Counted from the stretch's first letter, positions 1-9,074 are shown. The stretch: DNA of 64,000 nt from Mesorhizobium sp. NFR06 (GCF_900115245.1 NZ_FOVT01000023.1:1-64000); one strand, 5' to 3'. The notes: generated by a model not told the origin, from the sequence alone. Translations and numbers: made by a program.

Positions 1-3
1 CAT

Positions 4-186
4 TCAGGGCTGCGTCAAACCGATCCGACAGGCAGCGTTGTTAACGTCCGTTGCCGGGCGCCGCGGCGATCTGAAACGCCAACGGTTTTCTAACTGCCGC
101 GCAGTCACTTCGTGCAGCCCATCCGGGTCCGAAAGCAAAATGTCTTTGAGGGCGGCGCTGGCGGTCTTACTTTCAGTCTTGGTCAT
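4..186 (-). pseudogene. N-terminal remnant of an IS256-type transposase
   Basis: Reading leftwards from an ATG at 186, the first 27 or so residues (MTKTESKTASAALKDILLSD...) resemble the N-terminus of rhizobial IS256/mutator transposases, which are about 400 aa long. After the residues LHEV the similarity stops and the frame continues into unrelated sequence to about position 4. No DDE catalytic region is present. This is best read as a short scar of an insertion sequence. The family call rests on recall of a short stretch and is uncertain. Confidence 0.35.
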
Positions 187-640
187 GGTGGCGTTCCTTC
201 CAGGGAATCGGTGACGTTTGAGCATCGCCAGCCTGCCGTGCGCCCCCCTCTCAGCGAATTTGCAGAACTCTCAGCACACTACCGTCTTACTCGATTGTTT
301 TTTACGCTCTGCAGCGATGATCACTGCGACTTTGACAATCTATAAACTCATGCCAACAAATGCCTGTTCCAGGAACTGCTTCACCAGCGGAAGTTTCTCC
401 TGTCTTGCCACCGCCGTGCATATGACGATTTGGAGTGGGTAAGGACAAAATCTGTCCAAAGCTCGCCAACATCGCCACTTCCTCGACATTTGTTCCGGCG
501 GAATCCGGAGCGGCACTGGGAACGGCGTCTTCTTAAGTCAGAATTAAGGCGTCAGGGACAATACTACAGAAAAGCACCTCTAACATCTTTACGGAATTGG
601 CGCTTGCGGACAGGATTGGTCTCGTAAGATCGGCGTTCAT
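187..640. other. intergenic region without a supported gene
   Basis: Short open frames here have no recognisable domain or convincing ribosome binding site. The stretch separates the transposase scar from the start of the GGDEF-EAL gene and must contain that gene's promoter, but I could not pick out a clear -35/-10 pair. Confidence 0.4.
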
Positions 641-3238
641 ATGAAGCGACTGAAGGATATCAGTGTCAGAACAAAGCTCTCGCTGGGCTTTGGCCTCGCG
701 TTGCTGTGCATCGTTGCATTAGGGGTGTTTGGTGTCGCGCAACTTCGATCACTCAACGAGGTCACCAGCGAGATCACCGGCGTTTGGTTGCCGCAGGTTC
801 AGATCGTTGGCGAGATGAAGCGAAATCTCGCGGGGCATCAGCTCAACGCGACACTGCGCATGCGCGGTACCGACGCCCGGCAGGCAGTCGGCATCGACAA
901 GGAGATGGCGAGGGAAAGCGAAGAGATGCTCCAAGGCCGGCGCGCCTATCGCCGAAGCGCCGGATCGCCCGCCGAGCAGCAGCTATTCGATCAATTCGTC
1001 AACCTCTGGACGGCCTACCAGGACTCCCTCGCATCGATATTTCCGCTCCTCGACAATGGAGAGCGGGCGACGGCCGCGAAAGAATTCGAGACAGTTTCGC
1101 TCCCAACGGTTGCCGCGGCCGCACAGCGACTGAATGGCCTGCTGGAGCTCACCAACCAGCGCAGCACGGCTGCCGCGGCCATGGCCGATCGCACCTACAC
1201 CGTCGCGCAGCGATTGACCTGGGCAGCGATTGTCTTTGCTGCCCTGTGCCTTGGCCTGCTTGTCATCTGGATAAGCCGCAACGTCAGCAAGCCGATCCTT
1301 GCCGTGAGCGAGGCGATGCATCGGTTGACGCTGGGCGAGCGCGGCTCGACCCTGGCTGCGCTTACAAGGGATCGGCGGGACGAGGTTGGGGTGTTGTTCT
1401 CGGCCTTTGCCGGTTACCGAGCCAGTCTGGAGCGCAGTGACGCCTTAGCCCGCGAGGCCGAGCTGGAACGGCAGCATCTGGCCGCCGCGGCCGCGAACAT
1501 GCCCGTGGGCTTGTGCATGTTCGATGCCGAGCGGCGACTGGTTTTCTGCAACCAGGCCTATGCCGACCTCTATCACCTGCCGGAGACCCTGACCCGACCG
1601 GGGTCGCAGTGGGTCGATCTGATGCGGTTCCGGATCGCCGCGGGGCTTTATGTAGGCCAGGACCCGGACAGGTATCTGGAAGAGCTCTCGGCGACCATTG
1701 ACCGCGCCGAGCGTATCGTGAGCCTGGTGGAACTCAGGGACGGGCGCACCATCGACCTCATTCATCAGCCCCTGCCGGGCGGCGGGTGGCTTGCCACGCA
1801 TCACGACGTGACCGACTTGCGGCGCAGTGAGGCCCGCATCTCCCACATGGCGCGCCACGATGCGCTTACCGATCTTCCGAACCGCATATTGTTCCGCGAA
1901 CGCGCCGAGGAGACTTTGGTCGAGATGGAACGCATGGGTGGCAAGGTCGCCTTCCTTTGCCTCGATCTCGATCATTTCAAGACGGTCAACGACACGCTAG
2001 GGCATCCGGTTGGCGACGCCTTGCTGAAGGAGGTCGCTGCCAGGCTGACGCAGGTCGTCGGTGAAGGCGACACAGTGGCCAGGCTCAGCGGCGACGAGTT
2101 CGTGATCATTCAAAGGGAGGCGGCTCAGCCGGTCGAGGCCACGGCCCTCGCGCAACGGGTCATCGATGCGCTGAGCGCGCCCTATGTCGTCGATGGTCAT
2201 GGGGTTGTGATCAGCGCCAGCGTCGGCATCTCGATTGCGCCGAACGATGGCAGGAACGCCGACCAGCTGCTCAAGAACGGCGACATGGCGCTCTATCGGG
2301 CAAAGGCCGAGGGGCGCAGGACGTATAGGTTCTTCGAGCCGGAAATGGATGCCCGCATGCAGGCGCGGCGGTTTCTCGAACTCGATCTGCGCGAAGCGCT
2401 GGAACGAGGGCAATTCGAGATCTACTACCAGCCGCTCCTCAATCTCGGCCGCGGCGAGGTCAGCTGCTTCGAGGCGCTGCTGCGCTGGCATCACCCGACG
2501 CGCGGCATTGTCTCCCCGGCCGAGTTCATTCCCCTGGCCGAGGAGATCGGCCTGATCGTCCCGATCGGCGAATGGGTGATCAAGCAAGCCTGTCTCGACG
2601 CGGCACGCTGGCCCGATGGCATCAAGGTCGCCGTCAATCTGTCGCCGACGCAGTTTCGCAACGCGCGCTTGCTCTCGGCGATCGTCGAGGCACTGGATGT
2701 CTCGGGATTGCCCCCGAGCCAGCTCGAGCTTGAAATCACCGAGACTGTGCTGCTGGCCAACACCCAGGCGACGCTCGCGATGCTGCAACAAATCCACATG
2801 CTGGGCGTGCACATCGCGATGGACGATTTCGGAACCGGATACTCGAGCTTGAGCTATCTGCGCTCGTTCCCGTTCGACAAGATCAAGATCGACCAGTCCT
2901 TCATCAAGGACGCCAATGACGTCGACAGCTCCGTAGCCATCATCCGGGCAGTCACGAGCCTTGGCAGCAGCCTTGGAATGCAGACCACAGCCGAAGGGAT
3001 CGAGACGGCCGAGCAGCTCGAGCGGGTACGAAGGGAAGGCTGCACCGAGGCGCAGGGCTTCCTGCTCAGCCGGCCGCTGCCTGCCCGGGACATTCCCGAA
3101 ATGCTGGGGCGGGTGCGCGCGGTCGTAGTTGGCGACATAACCGAGCCCGCACCTGAAATGACGGGGGAGCGGAACAGAACGCAGGTCTCCACCGGTCGAC
3201 GTCGCATCAGCGCGCCTGCCTCGTCTAACCGGGGCTGA
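641..3238 (+). CDS. Membrane-bound HAMP-PAS-GGDEF-EAL cyclic-di-GMP protein
   Basis: An 865-aa inner-membrane signalling protein for cyclic-di-GMP. Residues about 14-36 and 192-212 are hydrophobic membrane spans enclosing a roughly 155-residue periplasmic helical sensor of the four-helix-bundle chemoreceptor type. A HAMP linker, then a PAS-like domain (about 275-395), precede the catalytic part. The GGDEF signature is SGDEF at 483-487, a variant that can remain active. The EAL domain has EAL at 611-613 and DDFGTGYSS at 728, so the phosphodiesterase motifs are intact. Either activity, or both, is possible. It is monocistronic and the ATG at 641 begins directly before the first membrane helix. 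Confidence 0.93.
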   Translation: MKRLKDISVRTKLSLGFGLALLCIVALGVFGVAQLRSLNEVTSEITGVWLPQVQIVGEMKRNLAGHQLNATLRMRGTDARQAVGIDKEMARESEEMLQGRRAYRRSAGSPAEQQLFDQFVNLWTAYQDSLASIFPLLDNGERATAAKEFETVSLPTVAAAAQRLNGLLELTNQRSTAAAAMADRTYTVAQRLTWAAIVFAALCLGLLVIWISRNVSKPILAVSEAMHRLTLGERGSTLAALTRDRRDEVGVLFSAFAGYRASLERSDALAREAELERQHLAAAAANMPVGLCMFDAERRLVFCNQAYADLYHLPETLTRPGSQWVDLMRFRIAAGLYVGQDPDRYLEELSATIDRAERIVSLVELRDGRTIDLIHQPLPGGGWLATHHDVTDLRRSEARISHMARHDALTDLPNRILFRERAEETLVEMERMGGKVAFLCLDLDHFKTVNDTLGHPVGDALLKEVAARLTQVVGEGDTVARLSGDEFVIIQREAAQPVEATALAQRVIDALSAPYVVDGHGVVISASVGISIAPNDGRNADQLLKNGDMALYRAKAEGRRTYRFFEPEMDARMQARRFLELDLREALERGQFEIYYQPLLNLGRGEVSCFEALLRWHHPTRGIVSPAEFIPLAEEIGLIVPIGEWVIKQACLDAARWPDGIKVAVNLSPTQFRNARLLSAIVEALDVSGLPPSQLELEITETVLLANTQATLAMLQQIHMLGVHIAMDDFGTGYSSLSYLRSFPFDKIKIDQSFIKDANDVDSSVAIIRAVTSLGSSLGMQTTAEGIETAEQLERVRREGCTEAQGFLLSRPLPARDIPEMLGRVRAVVVGDITEPAPEMTGERNRTQVSTGRRRISAPASSNRG

Positions 3239-3449
3239 CGCGAAGACCACCTCTGCCTGCGACGCACCGGATTCGGACGCCGAGATGATGCAGCAACAGT
3301 CCCGGTTGCGCCTTGAGCTCAGCGGCCGGGCCCTCATGGACGATATGGCCGTTGTTGATGATGTAGACCCGGCTCGCCAGCGCGAGCGTCGCGGCGAGGT
3401 TCTGCTCCACCAGCACGATCGTCTGGGGCGAGATCGACGGCGCTGCCAT
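3225..3449 (-). pseudogene. livF: C-terminal remnant of a LivF-type branched-chain amino acid ABC ATPase
   Basis: The reading frame encodes TIVLVEQNLAATLALASR and then VYIINNGHIVHEGPAAEL, the segment after the D-loop (H-loop replaced by VEQN) of LivF ATPases. The Walker A, Walker B and signature motifs are missing, so about 180 residues have been lost. The tail after LLLHHLGV is extra sequence running to the first stop. It overlaps the 3' end of the convergent GGDEF-EAL gene. It is a non-functional fragment, perhaps left by the event that brought neighbouring genes together. Confidence 0.7.
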
Positions 3450-3491
3450 AGCCGGTCTCTTGAGGGCGGCCCCGTCAAGGCGCCTTGACAG

Positions 3492-3665
3492 TCAATTGGT
3501 CTTCAGCGGGCCGGCTTTATTCTCGGCAATCCATCGAGCGGCGAGCACCAGCGCGCCCATGCTGAAATCCTTGCCGTGCTTGGCCACCATCTCTTCCGAT
3601 AATTTGGCGAGCCGTTCGAAAAAGTCGTCCTTGCTCTTTTCCTCGGCTGTGAGTTCGGCTTGCAT
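3492..3665 (-). CDS. Small unknown protein, last gene of the WD40 operon
   Basis: A 57-aa ORF that starts at an ATG (3665) preceded by AGGAGA about six bases upstream. The product begins MQAELTAEEKSKDDFFERL and is mostly charged and helical, ending with a short Trp/Ile-containing helix. It lies 33 bp downstream of the WD40-like gene on the same strand. No family is recognised. The good ribosome binding site and position support it as a real small gene. Confidence 0.55.
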   Translation of the reverse strand: MQAELTAEEKSKDDFFERLAKLSEEMVAKHGKDFSMGALVLAARWIAENKAGPLKTN

Positions 3666-3697
3666 TCCATTCTCCTGTTTCGTGAGGTTCGCCGCCG

Positions 3698-4810
3698 TTA
3701 TTTTAGAAGCAGCGCTGGGAGCGTAATGATCGCAGCAGTGCCATCCACCATGCCCGCAGCCAGATGCTGCCCGTCGCCGGACCAGGCCAGCGCGGTGATC
3801 GCACTGCCACCAGGTTTCACGACAAGTTCGTCGCGCGATCCGATCTGGGCGACAGTGATACGGCCATTGGCGTAGCCGGCGGCAATGTTTTTCCTCTGCG
3901 GGTGCGCTGTCACCGTCTCGACGGGAATCACCCCGGAGCGACCTGTCACCAGCGCACCGGAACTTGGGTCATGAAGCGGCGGGGCTGCCATCGACCAGCC
4001 GGCGATACGGAACGCGCCCGATGCAAACAGAGCGTTCTGCGGCTGGCTCCAGCACACCGTCCGGACCGGCGAGGGAAATCCACCGACAATGCCCGATCGG
4101 CCGTCAATCAGACTGACCAGGACAAAGCCTCCGGTCTCGAGTCCGCATGCCAGCCATGAGCCGTCACCGCTCCAGCGGAGCGACGTCGAGCCTGCCGGCG
4201 TGGAAAAATTGCGTATCGGCAGCGGATCGCCGTCGACGGTCCAGATCAACACTCCATCGCCGGAATCGAAGGCAAGCTGTTTCCCGTCCGGCGAGAAGGC
4301 AATTGCGTTTGTCGACGAGGACGCTGCTTGCGGCAGCTTCATCACGTCGGCGTGGGCGCGTGACAGGAAGACGTCATGTCCATTGCTGAGTGCAGTCGTG
4401 TCCATCTCAGCGTTATGATCGATGGCGACGATAGGTCCCTCGATATTGATAGGTGTCTCCATCACTTCCCCGTCCGCCGCCAGGTGGACTGCCTGGCCGG
4501 TCGTCGTACCAACGAGGAAGCCGGAACGCAGATAGCTCGTGATCGGCACGTCACCATCTCCCAACGCTGATGTGGCGATCAGCGGAACCGGGGGCTTCTG
4601 GCGCGGTCGGATCGTCGTTTGTCCGAGGTCGCCGCTTACCCTGATCCTAGCTTCCGGCGGCTCCTGATCAGCCACCGGCCCGAGGGCGACGGTTCCGTCC
4701 ACGGACGTGAATGCGACCGTAGAACCGTCGGCGCTGAAACACACATCGGCAACCGCTCCCGGGCGCCGCCAGCTTCGTGCCAGCAGGTCGAATGGTGTCA
4801 GGTTTTGCAT
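3698..4810 (-). CDS. WD40-like beta-propeller protein
   Basis: A 370-aa protein beginning MQNLTPFDLLARSW. It contains repeated blade-like segments such as DVCFSADGSTVAFTSVDGTV, AIAFSPDGKQLAFDSGDGV, SLRWSGDGSWLACGLETG and ALAWSGDGQHLAAGMVDG, each with the hydrophobic-S-x-DG-x-x-hydrophobic pattern of WD40/Lpp propeller blades. No signal peptide or membrane span is visible, so it is probably a cytoplasmic scaffold. I chose the ATG at 4810 because the upstream coiled-coil gene ends at 4822, making a 12-bp spacing. A longer frame up to 4927 would overlap that gene. Its partners are the adjacent unknown genes. Confidence 0.75.
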   Translation of the reverse strand: MQNLTPFDLLARSWRRPGAVADVCFSADGSTVAFTSVDGTVALGPVADQEPPEARIRVSGDLGQTTIRPRQKPPVPLIATSALGDGDVPITSYLRSGFLVGTTTGQAVHLAADGEVMETPINIEGPIVAIDHNAEMDTTALSNGHDVFLSRAHADVMKLPQAASSSTNAIAFSPDGKQLAFDSGDGVLIWTVDGDPLPIRNFSTPAGSTSLRWSGDGSWLACGLETGGFVLVSLIDGRSGIVGGFPSPVRTVCWSQPQNALFASGAFRIAGWSMAAPPLHDPSSGALVTGRSGVIPVETVTAHPQRKNIAAGYANGRITVAQIGSRDELVVKPGGSAITALAWSGDGQHLAAGMVDGTAAIITLPALLLK

Positions 4811-4821
4811 TGCTCGTTGGT

Positions 4822-5169
4822 TCACGGCTTGTCTCCACCACTGCCGCTCGTTGCCTGCGCAAGCGCGCAGTCGACATCTGCGATCTCGCCCTCGATTGCC
4901 ACGATTCGGTCCTCGCTCTTCAGGCATGCCTGCCTAGCTGCCGCGGCACTCTCTTCAGCGTCATGCAAATCCTGCACCAGTTGCGCGCTGCCGCCGTGTC
5001 TCCCGATTTCGAGCTGCAGGCGCAGCACCTCCATCTCGGTGCCGGACAGCTTTTGATGGAACCGCAAGGCTTCGGCGGTGAGCGCCGAGACGTCGGCGAC
5101 AAGAGCCAACCGGCGAGTGACCAGCGCGGCCAGTCCGGCATCCCTTCTGTTCCAGGAGTCGCCGCCCAT
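4822..5169 (-). CDS. Coiled-coil protein of unknown function
   Basis: A 115-aa, almost fully helical protein. The heptad-like pattern from about residue 20 to 105 (LALVADVSALTAEAL..., AEESAAAARQACLKSEDRIV) predicts a coiled coil. The start ATG overlaps the stop of the upstream gene in TGATG, a sign of translational coupling; a GTG one codon earlier is also possible. It may bridge the upstream 152-aa protein and the downstream propeller. No family recognised. Confidence 0.65.
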   Translation of the reverse strand: MGGDSWNRRDAGLAALVTRRLALVADVSALTAEALRFHQKLSGTEMEVLRLQLEIGRHGGSAQLVQDLHDAEESAAAARQACLKSEDRIVAIEGEIADVDCALAQATSGSGGDKP

Positions 5170-5627
5170 CACTTTCCCTCCGCCGGCTTTTCGAAAGCCG
5201 AGAGCAATCCCGGCAGACCGCCGACTTGTGACTGGAACTGCCTTTCGGCGGTCTCGATATGGTTCTTCAGTTGGTCCCAGATGTCGACGCGGATCATGGA
5301 TGTCGTGTCGCCGGTAAGGCGCTCGATTTCGGCGATCCGAAACTGACGCGATAGCGAAACGCCGGAAAACACGAAGTCGCGCAACAGGATCGCATGGCTC
5401 TCGATGAACAGGTGGATCATCGGATGCGTCTGCGTGGTCACGCCGCTGGCGGCAAGCTCGGCCCTTATGAAATCCTGGAAATGGCTTTGCAGCCGGTGCT
5501 GACTCTCGCCCAGGAAGCGCATGACGAAGACGAGATCGCGCGGCATGAGCCGGACGAGTTCGGCCGTCACGTCGTCCGACTGTTTGGACTGGGAAAAACC
5601 CGGGCTGTCATCATTGCTCGGCATCAT
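5169..5627 (-). CDS. Unknown protein, first gene of the WD40 operon
   Basis: A 152-aa soluble, mainly helical protein with no domain I recognise. The central part (MPRDLVFVMRFLGESQHRL) is amphipathic. It is the promoter-proximal member of the leftward operon 5627-3492 and is translationally coupled to the coiled-coil gene. The upstream AT-rich block at 5690-5810 lies between this operon and the divergent monooxygenase promoter and may serve both. Two consecutive ATGs (5627 and 5624) are possible starts. Confidence 0.6.
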   Translation of the reverse strand: MMPSNDDSPGFSQSKQSDDVTAELVRLMPRDLVFVMRFLGESQHRLQSHFQDFIRAELAASGVTTQTHPMIHLFIESHAILLRDFVFSGVSLSRQFRIAEIERLTGDTTSMIRVDIWDQLKNHIETAERQFQSQVGGLPGLLSAFEKPAEGK

Positions 5628-5763
5628 CTCTCTCGTCGTTGGGCTCTCGCTCGAGATCAGCCATCAAATAATGTACGAAATAATCGAAATGAATAGGTGT
5701 CGGTTAATTTATTTGTACACCGCTCGCCGAGAGAATATATTGCGTTGCACAATGAATGTGTAA

Positions 5764-5781
5764 ATATTACATATGTAATAT
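5764..5781. promoter_or_regulatory. 18-bp perfect palindrome upstream of the monooxygenase promoter
   Basis: ATATTACATATGTAATAT is a perfect palindrome in an AT-rich island, about 97 bp upstream of the -24 element of the sigma-54 promoter. With the next inverted repeat it makes a likely operator or enhancer pair. It lies between divergent transcription units, so it could act on either. Confidence 0.5.
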
Positions 5782-5783
5782 AC

Positions 5784-5806
5784 AACTGTAAAATATCGTT
5801 ACAGTT
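5784..5806. promoter_or_regulatory. Inverted repeat, candidate enhancer for the AcoR-type activator
   Basis: AACTGTAA and TTACAGTT form a perfect 8-bp inverted repeat with a 7-bp spacer. The centre is about 95 bp upstream of the -12 element, the usual distance for sigma-54 enhancer sites. The obvious candidate binder is the Fis-type HTH of the AcoR-like regulator encoded at 16074-18152. Binding is inferred. Confidence 0.55.
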
Positions 5807-5877
5807 ATCCGGACGTTCGCTGGACAGACCCACGGGCATCTTCGGCCGAGCGTTGATCGCAGGCTCCAATTTCAAAC

Positions 5878-5893
5878 TGGCACGACGCTTGCT
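5878..5893 (+). promoter_or_regulatory. Sigma-54 (RpoN) -24/-12 promoter of the monooxygenase operon
   Basis: The sequence TGGCACGACGCTTGCT is an exact match to the consensus TGGCACG-N4-TTGCW. The invariant GG (5879-5880) and GC (5891-5892) have the required 10-bp gap. Eleven fixed bases make a chance match in this window unlikely. Transcription would start near 5904, giving a leader of roughly 280 nt before the first gene at 6187. The paired sigma-54 activator is in the same cluster. Confidence 0.88.
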
Positions 5894-6186
5894 TTACCTA
5901 TTTGCATAAGAAGCCCATCGCGTTCCGACGCGGTGCCAAAAGAACGAAGGACCGGAGGAAGCAGCAGCATACGCGCTTCGATACGCCCATCGCAAAGAGC
6001 GACTGGCGTGTCGCAGCTCCCGCAGCCTCCCGGAAAACCTTTGCCGAGATCCACTTGAATGGCTTGGCCCCGTGTCGCGCCTGAGGGCGCAACCCTTTGT
6101 CGTGCCATTCGCAAACTCACTGGCGGCGTTGTGTGCCGTCTCATGCCCTGGATCGAGGGATCCATGGCTCAACCTGGTGGAGGCTT

Positions 6187-7860
6187 ATGACGATGTCGTC
6201 GTTGACACTTAACAAGATTACCTCGCAGCGCGGTATTTCCGTGGGCGAGGCGACCAAGAAGATTTCCGACCTCGGTTGGAACCCGACCTATGTCCAGGAA
6301 GCGATGACGTTTCCAACCGACTACAAGATCGCCAAGGCGCCGCGCGATCCGATGAAGCAGGTGCTGCGCTCCTATTTCCCCATGCAGGAGGAGAAGGACA
6401 ACCGCGTCTACGGCGCCCTCGACGCAGCGCTGCGCGGCGACATGTTCCGCAATGTCGAGCCGCGCTGGGTGGAATGGATGAAGCTCTTTCTCGCCATCAT
6501 TCCCTTCCCGGAGATCTCGGCCGCCCGCTCGATGGCGATGGTGGCACGGCTTGCGCCGGGCGAGGACCTCAGGACCGGCTTCACCATGCAGATGGTCGAT
6601 GAGTTCCGCCACTCCACCATCCAGATGAATCTGAAGAAGTGGTACATGGAGAACTACATCGACCCGGCGGGCTTCGACATCACCGAGGAAGCCTTCGGCA
6701 AGTGCTACGCGACCACCATCGGCCGCCAGTTCGGCGAAGGCTTCATCACCGGCGACACGATGACGGCCGCTTGCATGTACCTGACCGTCGTTGCCGAGAC
6801 GGCGTTCACCAATACGCTCTTCGTCGCCATGCCCTCGGAGGCCGCGCGCAACGGCGACTACGCGCTGCCGACCGTCTTCCTGTCGGTGCAATCCGACGAG
6901 AGCCGGCATATCGGCAATGGTCACTCGCTGCTGATGGCGGCGCTGAAGGAGCCTGAGAACCATCTGCTGCTTGAGCGCGATCTGCGCTACGCCTTCTGGC
7001 AGAACCACGCCATCGTCGATGCCGCCATCGGCACCTTCATCGAATACGGCACCACCAACCGCGACAAGAACAAGGAATCCTACGCGGAAATGTGGCACCG
7101 CTGGATCTACGAGGACTACTACCGCACCTACATGCTGCCGCTCGAGAAATACGGCATCAAGGTCCATCACGACGATGTCCAGGCAGCCTGGGAACGCATC
7201 ACCAAGAAGAATTACGTCCACAAGGTCGGCCAGTTCTTCGCAGTCGGTTGGCCGGTCAACTTCTGGCGCATCGAAGCCCAGACCGACAAGGACTTCGAGT
7301 GGTTCGAGCACAAATATCCGGGCTGGTACGCCGAGTTCGGTGACTTCTGGAAATGGTACGCCAAGCTCAGCCACAAGGGTGAGAAGGTGCTGCTGTTCAA
7401 CAGCGATGTCGGCTACGTCTATCCGCACCGCTGCTGGTCCTGCCTGGTGCCTTGCCTGATCCGCGAGGACATGGTGGTCGATGAGATCGACGGGCAGCTG
7501 CACACCTTCGCCCACGAGCTCGACCGCTGGACCGCCGTCGAAGCCTTTGCCGACGAGTATCAGGGCCGTCCGACGCCCGCGATGGGCCGCTTCAGCGGCA
7601 AGCGCGAGTGGGAAACGCTCTATGACGGCTGGGATCTCGCCGATGCGATCAAGGATCTCAACTTCGTCCGCTCCGACGGCAAGACGCTGATCCCGCAGCC
7701 GCACCTGCGCTTCGGCGCCGACGAACAGTGGACGCTCGACGACGTGCGCGGCAACATTCTCGGATCGCCGCTCAAGGCGCTTCGCAGCATGTCGCCGGCG
7801 GATCGCGAGAAGCACCTGGCCGAGTATCGGGCGGGCTTCACCATCACACCCTTCAACTGA
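6187..7860 (+). CDS. prmA: Propane-type di-iron monooxygenase, hydroxylase alpha subunit
   Basis: A 557-aa catalytic subunit of a soluble di-iron monooxygenase that hydroxylates short alkanes, and in related enzymes acetone, phenol or ethers, with O2 and reductant. The six di-iron ligands are visible: E109, E139, H142 (DEFRH), E204, E238 and H241 (DESRH). Their spacing (30, 3, 62, 34, 3) equals that of methane monooxygenase MmoX (E114 to H246). The ATG at 6187 follows GGTGGAGG; an ATG at 6193 is an alternative. It is the first gene of the sigma-54 operon, in the order alpha-reductase-beta-coupling that defines the prmABCD/mimABCD groups. The exact substrate cannot be read from sequence alone. 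Confidence 0.95.
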   Translation: MTMSSLTLNKITSQRGISVGEATKKISDLGWNPTYVQEAMTFPTDYKIAKAPRDPMKQVLRSYFPMQEEKDNRVYGALDAALRGDMFRNVEPRWVEWMKLFLAIIPFPEISAARSMAMVARLAPGEDLRTGFTMQMVDEFRHSTIQMNLKKWYMENYIDPAGFDITEEAFGKCYATTIGRQFGEGFITGDTMTAACMYLTVVAETAFTNTLFVAMPSEAARNGDYALPTVFLSVQSDESRHIGNGHSLLMAALKEPENHLLLERDLRYAFWQNHAIVDAAIGTFIEYGTTNRDKNKESYAEMWHRWIYEDYYRTYMLPLEKYGIKVHHDDVQAAWERITKKNYVHKVGQFFAVGWPVNFWRIEAQTDKDFEWFEHKYPGWYAEFGDFWKWYAKLSHKGEKVLLFNSDVGYVYPHRCWSCLVPCLIREDMVVDEIDGQLHTFAHELDRWTAVEAFADEYQGRPTPAMGRFSGKREWETLYDGWDLADAIKDLNFVRSDGKTLIPQPHLRFGADEQWTLDDVRGNILGSPLKALRSMSPADREKHLAEYRAGFTITPFN

Positions 7861-7869
7861 TCATCCGTG

Positions 7870-7896
7870 CGCGGGGGCCGGGTTCCGACCCCCGCG
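7870..7896 (+). promoter_or_regulatory. Intercistronic hairpin between prmA and prmB
   Basis: CGCGGGGG pairs with CCCCCGCG around an 11-nt loop (7878-7888), directly after the prmA stop. No U-run follows, so it is more likely an mRNA stabiliser or partial attenuator that favours hydroxylase over reductase than a full terminator. Confidence 0.5.
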
Positions 7897-7963
7897 ACAT
7901 TCCGGACGAAGGCCACTTCCCGCCCATAGGGGCGGGGAACGGAGAGGAATTGGGAGGTTATCG

Positions 7964-9022
7964 ATGACTGGTGCTCACACGGTGCGGCTGGAGCCGGTCG
8001 GCGTCGAGTTCGAGGTCGAGCACGGCGAAACGGTCCTGAACGCGGCATTCCGCCAGGGCATTGCGCTGCCGCATGGCTGCAAGGAAGGGCAATGCTCGGC
8101 CTGCAAATGCGTGCTGCTCGAAGGCGAAGTCGACATGCTGAAATACTCGACCTTCGCGCTCAACGACATGGAGAAGGAGAGCGGCCACGTCCTGTTGTGC
8201 CGGTCGATCGCCTATTCCGACATGCAGGTCGAGCTCCTCAACTACGACGAAGAGGTTCTGGCGAAATCGATCGCGGTGAAGACGTTCAAGGGCCGGATCT
8301 CGAAGTTCGAGCATCTGACCCACGATATCCGCGGCATCGAGATCGAACTCGGCTCGCCGATAAAATTCTGGGCTGGGCAATATGTCGACATCACAGTCAC
8401 CACGCAAAAAGGGGAGACGATTACGCGCTCGTTCTCCATGGCAAATACGCCGGACCAAACCCAAAGGCTCTCCTTCATCATCAAGAAATATCCCGAAGGA
8501 AAGTTCTCCGGAGAGCTCGATTCCGGCGGCATCCGTGTCGGAGCCGAGGTTACCGTCGTCGGGCCCTACGGAACCTGTTTCCGGCGGGAGCAGCGGCAAG
8601 GTCCCCTGATCCTGGTCGGCGCCGGATCCGGCATGTCGCCGGTCTGGTCGATCCTCAACGACCACCTGAAGAGCGGCGAGAAGCGGGACGTCTATTTCTT
8701 CTATGGCGCGCGCACGCCCAGCGACCTGTTCTATCTCGACAGCATCGCCGAGCTCGCCGGTCGACACCCGGAGCTGAACTTCATCCCGGTTCTGTCGCAC
8801 GTCAACTGCGAGGCCTGGGACGGCGAACGCGGCTTCGTGCACCAGAGCGTCGATGCCAAGCTCAAGCAGCTCGCGGTCGACGGGCAGGGAGACGTCTACG
8901 CATGCGGTCCGCCACCAATGATCGATGCGCTGCAGCCCGTCCTGTTCATGAACGGCTTCGAGACCGAACGCATCTTCTTCGACCGGTTCACCACATCGTC
9001 CAACGCCACCCCGGCCCATTGA
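7964..9022 (+). CDS. prmB: Monooxygenase reductase, 2Fe-2S / FAD / NAD(P)H
   Basis: A 352-aa electron-transfer partner that moves electrons from NAD(P)H to the hydroxylase. The N-terminal plant-type ferredoxin domain carries C39, C44, C47 and C79 (CKEGQCSACKC then LLCRS). The FAD-binding segment RSFSMAN and the NAD-binding GAGSGMSPVWSIL follow in the ferredoxin-NADP reductase fold. Length fits the family. It is the second gene of the operon, as expected for prm/mim clusters. Confidence 0.93.
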   Translation: MTGAHTVRLEPVGVEFEVEHGETVLNAAFRQGIALPHGCKEGQCSACKCVLLEGEVDMLKYSTFALNDMEKESGHVLLCRSIAYSDMQVELLNYDEEVLAKSIAVKTFKGRISKFEHLTHDIRGIEIELGSPIKFWAGQYVDITVTTQKGETITRSFSMANTPDQTQRLSFIIKKYPEGKFSGELDSGGIRVGAEVTVVGPYGTCFRREQRQGPLILVGAGSGMSPVWSILNDHLKSGEKRDVYFFYGARTPSDLFYLDSIAELAGRHPELNFIPVLSHVNCEAWDGERGFVHQSVDAKLKQLAVDGQGDVYACGPPPMIDALQPVLFMNGFETERIFFDRFTTSSNATPAH

Positions 9023-9074
9023 GGCGGGCCGGAGCCGACGACTTCAGAGCAACTGCAACAAGGGAGTGAAGACA

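Noticed and set aside
1997..3478. 493-aa antisense frame under the GGDEF-EAL gene
   Set aside because: Shadow frame with Arg/Asp-rich composition typical of antisense reading; only its far end touches the livF remnant in another frame.
6169..7815. 548-aa open frame antisense to prmA
   Set aside because: Shadow of a GC-rich gene; no domain, and prmA is clearly coding on the other strand.
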